8,521 nt of DNA from NCBI GenBank assembly GCA_016185865.1, contig JACPMU010000029.1, forward strand, positions 1 through 8,521, read 5' to 3'. Below are positions 4,470 to 8,521 of this stretch, piece by piece (positions within the stretch are counted from its first letter, which is position 1; each line of letters starts with the position of its first letter). The translations under genes and the position numbers were made by a program. The stretch comes from Candidatus Woesearchaeota archaeon (GTDB lineage Archaea > Nanobdellota > Nanobdellia > Woesearchaeales > GW2011-AR4). The notes under the pieces were generated by a model. That model did not search any database. It was given only the letters and a program-made list of their open reading frames with translations, and was not told where the DNA came from.

Positions 4470-7400
4470 ATGGGGATAATGGACCCTTTTAGAGCTTTAG
4501 GTAGAAACATCTTAGATTTAGGTAGAAAAAGAAGAGTTGATGATACAGAAGAAACTAGAAGGGAAGCGGCTGAAAGAGCAGAAGCTGAAAGAAGAGCCGC
4601 AGAAAATGAACTGGCACAAATTAGACTAAGGGAAGCTAGAGGTGCGGAAGCAGCCAGAGAAAGGCAAGCAAAAATAGAAAGGCGAAGAGCTGAAGACGAA
4701 GCTCGACAGGAAGAAAGGCAAAGGCAATCATTAAGCGGGAGGATTGGAGAAATACGAGACAGAGTAAGCGGAACTAAAGATGCAATTGTAGGCCGCGCAA
4801 CAGAAATCACCATAAATACAGCAAAAAGTAAAACTTTTTGGGCGTGGTTTTTATTAGGTTTGATTCTATTTTTTGCAGCATATTATCAATTTCCAAGTTT
4901 TCGTACTTTTCTGCTCGGCATTGGCATTTCAATAGCAGGTTTAATAGCAATATTTATTATAATACTTTTTATAATATGGGGATTGTGGAAAGGCATCAAT
5001 GGTGACATGGCCGCTTTATTTATTGCACTTGCGCTTTTAGTTTGGATGGTTGACTTGGCTCCAGAGTGGATTATACCTTGGCCACCATATGCAGGATTTG
5101 AATTGCCTTTATCTTTTGGCGTATGGTCTCTGAGCTTATTGCCTGTACTGACTTCCAGCTTCACTTTTGCATTCTTATATATCAATATGGTTTTGAAGAT
5201 TATCAAAAAAGAGTGGATATATTTCTCGCTTGCATTTATTCTAATATTAATAATAAATTATATTTTTCCTAAAATTCTTCCAAATTCATATCTAAATTTT
5301 AACTTTTCAATTCCAGGCCTTCCGCTTGTTTTTATTATAGTAGTTATGATAACAGTCGGCATTGTATGGTATTTCCATAAAAAGTCAGCTTCAGCAGAAA
5401 TTTCAGAGTTTTTTTCTTCGTTATGGATGATTTTTGTTTTTTCATTCTTTTGGATTAATAATGGATGGCAAAATAATATCAGGGCGTGGATTCACGTTTT
5501 CTATATTATATTTTTTGGATTTGTGTATATCAAATCCAAGGAAAAGAATAATACAGTTAGATACAATATCTTCTTTCCAACTTTATTATTTATTGACTTT
5601 TTTGGATATGGATTTTTATGGAATTCAGAATTTCTGGCTCTAAGAACCTTGCCTCCGCTTGTAATACTTGTCATATCTTATTGTTATGTAATGGAATCAA
5701 ATGAAATTGACGGCAAGAAAAAAGCAACTTATCCTGTGCTGGCATTCATATTATTGGTCACGTTTTTTTTAATAATGACTGTAAAAGTTGCAGGTCTGCA
5801 AGAGAATTCGCTGCCATTCATTGCAAAGCAAGGGAGTAATTACAAAGATTTTTACTCACAATTTACAGACAACTTCAAAAACTTAATAGAAAGCAGGCTC
5901 GACATCGCCACAGCAGGCTTGTACAGAGGAAATGTTGAAAAAAACAGGTATGAAAGCTTAGGTGTTTATTTCGGCAACATAAGGGCTTCTGACCCAAGAT
6001 TCTATACGGATGAGCCGATTACAGTATGGGGCACTTTGAGAAGCAAGACTTACAAGGATGCAGTGATTGTTAATTTTAACTGCAGCAGATGGAAAGACAG
6101 CAAAAGAATATATGCAGACAAGATAATACCAGAAATAAGATTCCCGATATTCACACTGGAGGAAGTTGACACCCAATGCACTTTCCTGCCAAAGCCAAAA
6201 AATGAAAATCCGATTCCTGCAGGAGCAAACATTGTTACATTATCAGCAGAGTATAATTTTGGCACTGACTCTTATCTGAAAACTTATTTCATGGACAGGG
6301 AAAGGTTCAGGGCAAGTACAAGGGAAGGAGTTGACCCGTTAACACAGTTTGGGATAAAAGACAAGACTCCTGGAGCAGTTTTCACAAACGGGCCTGTTGA
6401 AATTGGGTTGGGTGCAGGTCCTCTAGTCACAGTAAGCGAAGGCTACGCCATAAAGCCGACAATTGACATTACATTAACCAACAGAAAGGAAATTCAAGAC
6501 AAAGACAAAAAAATAATCACAAGATGGGAAGGTAAAATAAAGAACATAACAGAATTAATTTTACTGACACCATACGGAGTCACACTTGGAACTCCAGACA
6601 AGCTTGAAAAATGCAAAGACCCAAAAACAGATTTGGAAAAATTGGAATGCCCCTGCAGCATGCCTTTCAGTTCCTATGATGAACAAAAGTGTTATAATTC
6701 ATGTGTTGAACAAGTACTTAAACCTTGCAATACAGCATGTGCCTCTGTTAATAAAGATTCAAAAGATCAAAATGCAGAGATTAGATGTAATAATGAATGT
6801 GGCATTGTAAATGACCGATGTTTGGATGAGTGCCGTTTCCTCTTTAAAGTTGAAGAAGGAGAAGGCCCTACTCAAGAAAAATACAATGCATATGCGCTTG
6901 ATGTAAGTAGCAAACAATTTAAAGACTTAAACAAGGACATAGACAAGTCCAGAAGCTTTGTGTGTAGGTTTGAGCCAAGTTCTGCCGTATTGGACAACAC
7001 TCCAATAACAACAAGGTATTTTAGAGTTAGGGCAAGGTACAACTATCTGCTCGAGAATTCTGTCACTGTTAATGTTGAGTCAGTTCCGGTTGGAGCTATA
7101 AATACAGTGCCGGATTCGGTAGCAAAAATCACATTAGATATCAGGTCAGGTGGTCCATTGTGGTTTGATGGTTATAGTAGTGAGTTGATATCCGCAATAG
7201 CTTCTGTCGAAAGCAAGTTTAAGCATTGCTGCCAGGATGCAACTAAAAATAGAGCTGAAAATTGTGTTGACAGCGGTTTAAAAGAGTGCCCTTTTGAGAA
7301 CTTGATTACAAGCGGCTCAAGTTTTGGAATAATGCAGATTAAATACAATACAGCCCAAAGTAAGAAGGACGTAGATAATTTGGCTGTAAGGCACTGTGAA

Positions 7401-8105
7401 GGAAAATCAATAAACAATTATGATTGCAACGTAAAAGTAGGAATAGCCATTTTAAAGTCAAAGTACGAACAATTTAGATATGGTTGCAAGGCAACTAGCG
7501 AATATAAGTCACAGGATAGAATAAAATACAAAACATTTATTGACGGATGCGAAAATGGTGCGTCATCAACAGGAATTCGTTATGACTCTTATAGGAATGA
7601 GCAAGCTGCTATACGCGGCTATAATGGATGGGGGGCAGATAGCAGGTTTGATATAAATTATGTAGAAAAAGTATTGCGCGCAAAAACTACTGTAAAAGGA
7701 AGAGAGATTACTGATTCTTCCACATTAGGGGGTATAAATAGGCAAGGCCCAGGCATGTCTGATGCCACACCAATTGAAAGTGAGGAAACACAAACTTTGG
7801 AAAATATTAACCAAGACTTTTACTCAGCATATATTTCAGCTGATTTTATCCAAGGGTTTGGAGTAAACGTCACATGGAATAAGGGAGGTACAGAGAATTT
7901 TGGTTATAAAATCACGCGAATTGAACAAGACCAGCCACAATCTTCAACATATATCTGCAGCGGAAGTATCAGTGGAACTAGAGAGGGCAAATGCACTGAT
8001 AAATCCTATCAATCTGGAAGAGCGTATGTTTACAAGCTAGAATTAGTCTCAGTTTCAACTCAGCAAAAATCTGAAGCTGTATCCAATATCATAACAGTCA
8101 GTTAA
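4470..8105 (+). CDS. Giant membrane protein: coiled coil, about 11 membrane segments, twin CX3C region, SLT lysozyme-like domain, FN3-like end
   Basis: 1211 residues; the whole chain is not a family I recognise. Residues 27-86 are an Arg/Glu/Ala-rich coiled coil, predicted cytoplasmic. Hydrophobic segments lie near 123-141, 147-173, 180-196, 212-241, 249-266, 284-302, 317-330, 338-354, 367-384, 392-408 and 420-440. With the basic N-terminus inside, an odd count puts residues 441-1211 outside. Residues about 490-900 are beta-rich and are interrupted by a cysteine cluster: C715, C727, C729, then CX3C pairs at 741/745, 753/757, 773/777 and 784/788. Residues about 895-1075 match the SLT lytic transglycosylase fold. 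ELISAIASVESKF carries the presumed catalytic Glu914, SFGIMQI (951-957) corresponds to the usual G-x-M-Q motif, NVKVGIAIL (987-995) to the N-x-x-x-G-x-x-x-L helix, and AAIRGYNGWG (1046-1055) to the A-Y-N-x-G motif. Residues about 1116-1211 look like a fibronectin type III domain (VNVTWNKGG...YKLELVSV). The start is uncertain: 4470 has no ribosome binding site, and ATG 4479 is an alternative. A lipoprotein gene follows after nine bases. Confidence 0.88.
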   Translation: MGIMDPFRALGRNILDLGRKRRVDDTEETRREAAERAEAERRAAENELAQIRLREARGAEAARERQAKIERRRAEDEARQEERQRQSLSGRIGEIRDRVSGTKDAIVGRATEITINTAKSKTFWAWFLLGLILFFAAYYQFPSFRTFLLGIGISIAGLIAIFIIILFIIWGLWKGINGDMAALFIALALLVWMVDLAPEWIIPWPPYAGFELPLSFGVWSLSLLPVLTSSFTFAFLYINMVLKIIKKEWIYFSLAFILILIINYIFPKILPNSYLNFNFSIPGLPLVFIIVVMITVGIVWYFHKKSASAEISEFFSSLWMIFVFSFFWINNGWQNNIRAWIHVFYIIFFGFVYIKSKEKNNTVRYNIFFPTLLFIDFFGYGFLWNSEFLALRTLPPLVILVISYCYVMESNEIDGKKKATYPVLAFILLVTFFLIMTVKVAGLQENSLPFIAKQGSNYKDFYSQFTDNFKNLIESRLDIATAGLYRGNVEKNRYESLGVYFGNIRASDPRFYTDEPITVWGTLRSKTYKDAVIVNFNCSRWKDSKRIYADKIIPEIRFPIFTLEEVDTQCTFLPKPKNENPIPAGANIVTLSAEYNFGTDSYLKTYFMDRERFRASTREGVDPLTQFGIKDKTPGAVFTNGPVEIGLGAGPLVTVSEGYAIKPTIDITLTNRKEIQDKDKKIITRWEGKIKNITELILLTPYGVTLGTPDKLEKCKDPKTDLEKLECPCSMPFSSYDEQKCYNSCVEQVLKPCNTACASVNKDSKDQNAEIRCNNECGIVNDRCLDECRFLFKVEEGEGPTQEKYNAYALDVSSKQFKDLNKDIDKSRSFVCRFEPSSAVLDNTPITTRYFRVRARYNYLLENSVTVNVESVPVGAINTVPDSVAKITLDIRSGGPLWFDGYSSELISAIASVESKFKHCCQDATKNRAENCVDSGLKECPFENLITSGSSFGIMQIKYNTAQSKKDVDNLAVRHCEGKSINNYDCNVKVGIAILKSKYEQFRYGCKATSEYKSQDRIKYKTFIDGCENGASSTGIRYDSYRNEQAAIRGYNGWGADSRFDINYVEKVLRAKTTVKGREITDSSTLGGINRQGPGMSDATPIESEETQTLENINQDFYSAYISADFIQGFGVNVTWNKGGTENFGYKITRIEQDQPQSSTYICSGSISGTREGKCTDKSYQSGRAYVYKLELVSVSTQQKSEAVSNIITVS
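4496..4528 (+). repeat. 12-base direct repeat (tttaggtagaaa) at a 21-base period inside the large gene
   Basis: tttaggtagaaa occurs at 4496-4507 and again at 4517-4528, exactly seven codons apart. It encodes LGRN and LGRK, seven residues apart, just ahead of the coiled coil. It is probably a small duplication within an amphipathic N-terminal helix. Confidence 0.5.
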
Positions 8106-8114
8106 AGTACAAAA

Positions 8115-8521
8115 ATGTTATTCAAAAAATCATTAATCACAATAATATTAATTTTGTTTTTATTTATAGCATCCTGCACAGGAACTTCCACACAAAAAAC
8201 AAAAGATATAGACGTTCGCATAGGTTTTGCAGGCCTGGCAATGGAATTCCTCAAAAACACCCCTCCGCAAAGAATTTTCGAAGGCGACAAGTTTCCTGCT
8301 GTGATAAAGATAAAAAATGCCGGGGCTGCTGACATAAAAAAAGAAAATGCAGCTTTTTTAACTCTCGGATTTGAAAAGGATTACACCAAAAGTATAGAAT
8401 TGCTGACAAGCGAAAACGTGCAGCTGCTGCCGGAAGCTAAAACACAAAATACTGCAATCTTCAGCATAGAAGGAAAAAGCATAATAAACCAAAAAGGGGG
8501 AGAGGAAGTTGTAAGCTACAA
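8115..8521 (+). CDS. Lipoprotein with probable immunoglobulin-like domain, truncated by the window end
   Basis: Reading from the ATG at 8115, 135 codons are open to the end of the window. The N-terminus MLFKKSLITIILILFLFIAS-C is a textbook lipoprotein signal: two lysines, a hydrophobic core and a lipobox I-A-S-C with Cys21 as the likely first mature residue, followed by a Thr/Ser/Lys linker. The mature part begins with a predicted beta strand (DIDVRIGFAGLAMEFL). A strand pattern FEGDKFPAVIKIKNAGAADI follows, of the kind seen in archaeal surface Ig-like (NEW3/CARDB-type) modules; this is a resemblance, not a firm assignment. It starts nine bases after the stop of the 1211-residue membrane protein, with no promoter and no clear ribosome binding site, so co-transcription and a joint function at the outer face of the membrane are likely. 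The partner or substrate is unknown. Confidence 0.85.
   Translation, partial: MLFKKSLITIILILFLFIASCTGTSTQKTKDIDVRIGFAGLAMEFLKNTPPQRIFEGDKFPAVIKIKNAGAADIKKENAAFLTLGFEKDYTKSIELLTSENVQLLPEAKTQNTAIFSIEGKSIINQKGGEEVVSY

Noticed and set aside
4896..5790. Assigning the membrane region to a named transporter or secretion channel family (for example VirB6-like)
   Set aside because: Only hydrophobicity is visible; no family signature was recognised, so the SLT association alone does not justify a type IV secretion call.

Overview
The window looks like chromosomal DNA of an archaeon. A Pelota ribosome-rescue protein is encoded, which is an archaeal/eukaryotic and not bacterial gene. A consensus archaeal TATA box (TTTAAATA) drives one gene, and AGGTG-type ribosome binding sites precede two others. 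The A+T-rich composition, the small single-pass and multi-pass exported proteins of unknown family, and the Pelota sequence style suggest a DPANN lineage (Woesearchaeota/Pacearchaeota-like). That last placement is inference, not proof.

Left half, minus strand (1-3041): Pelota (3041 to 2045) is followed after about 130 bases by an AMP-forming acetyl-CoA synthetase (1913 to beyond base 1). Both genes are easily recognised and both are broken. Each changes reading frame at one point, and at that point each also lacks residues that the family normally has (roughly 12-14 in Acs, roughly 25 in Pelota). All other family motifs are intact. This is either a real pair of small deletions or an assembly/consensus fault. 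The gap between the genes holds two hairpins whose loops are complementary to each other over 12 bases.

Middle (3042-3177): a divergent promoter region with two perfect inverted repeats. The second lies directly against the TATA box of the rightward gene.

Right half, plus strand (3178-8521): three genes for cell-surface proteins, all of unrecognised overall family. The first is a 390-residue protein with an N-terminal membrane anchor and what looks like three diverged copies of one beta-sandwich domain. The second is a 1211-residue protein with a charged cytoplasmic coiled coil, about 11 membrane segments and a 770-residue extracellular part. That part carries beta-rich domains, a cysteine cluster of twin CX3C hairpins, a lytic-transglycosylase/lysozyme-like (SLT) domain with its motifs preserved, and a terminal fibronectin-III-like domain. 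Nine bases later starts a lipoprotein with a clear lipobox, cut by the window end. The last two are probably co-transcribed.

The most striking point is the SLT domain. It is a murein-cleaving fold in an organism whose own wall should have no murein, displayed on a membrane-anchored, disulfide-rich surface protein next to a lipoprotein. Attack on, or attachment to, bacterial neighbours or an unknown glycan target is a reasonable hypothesis that the sequence alone cannot decide.
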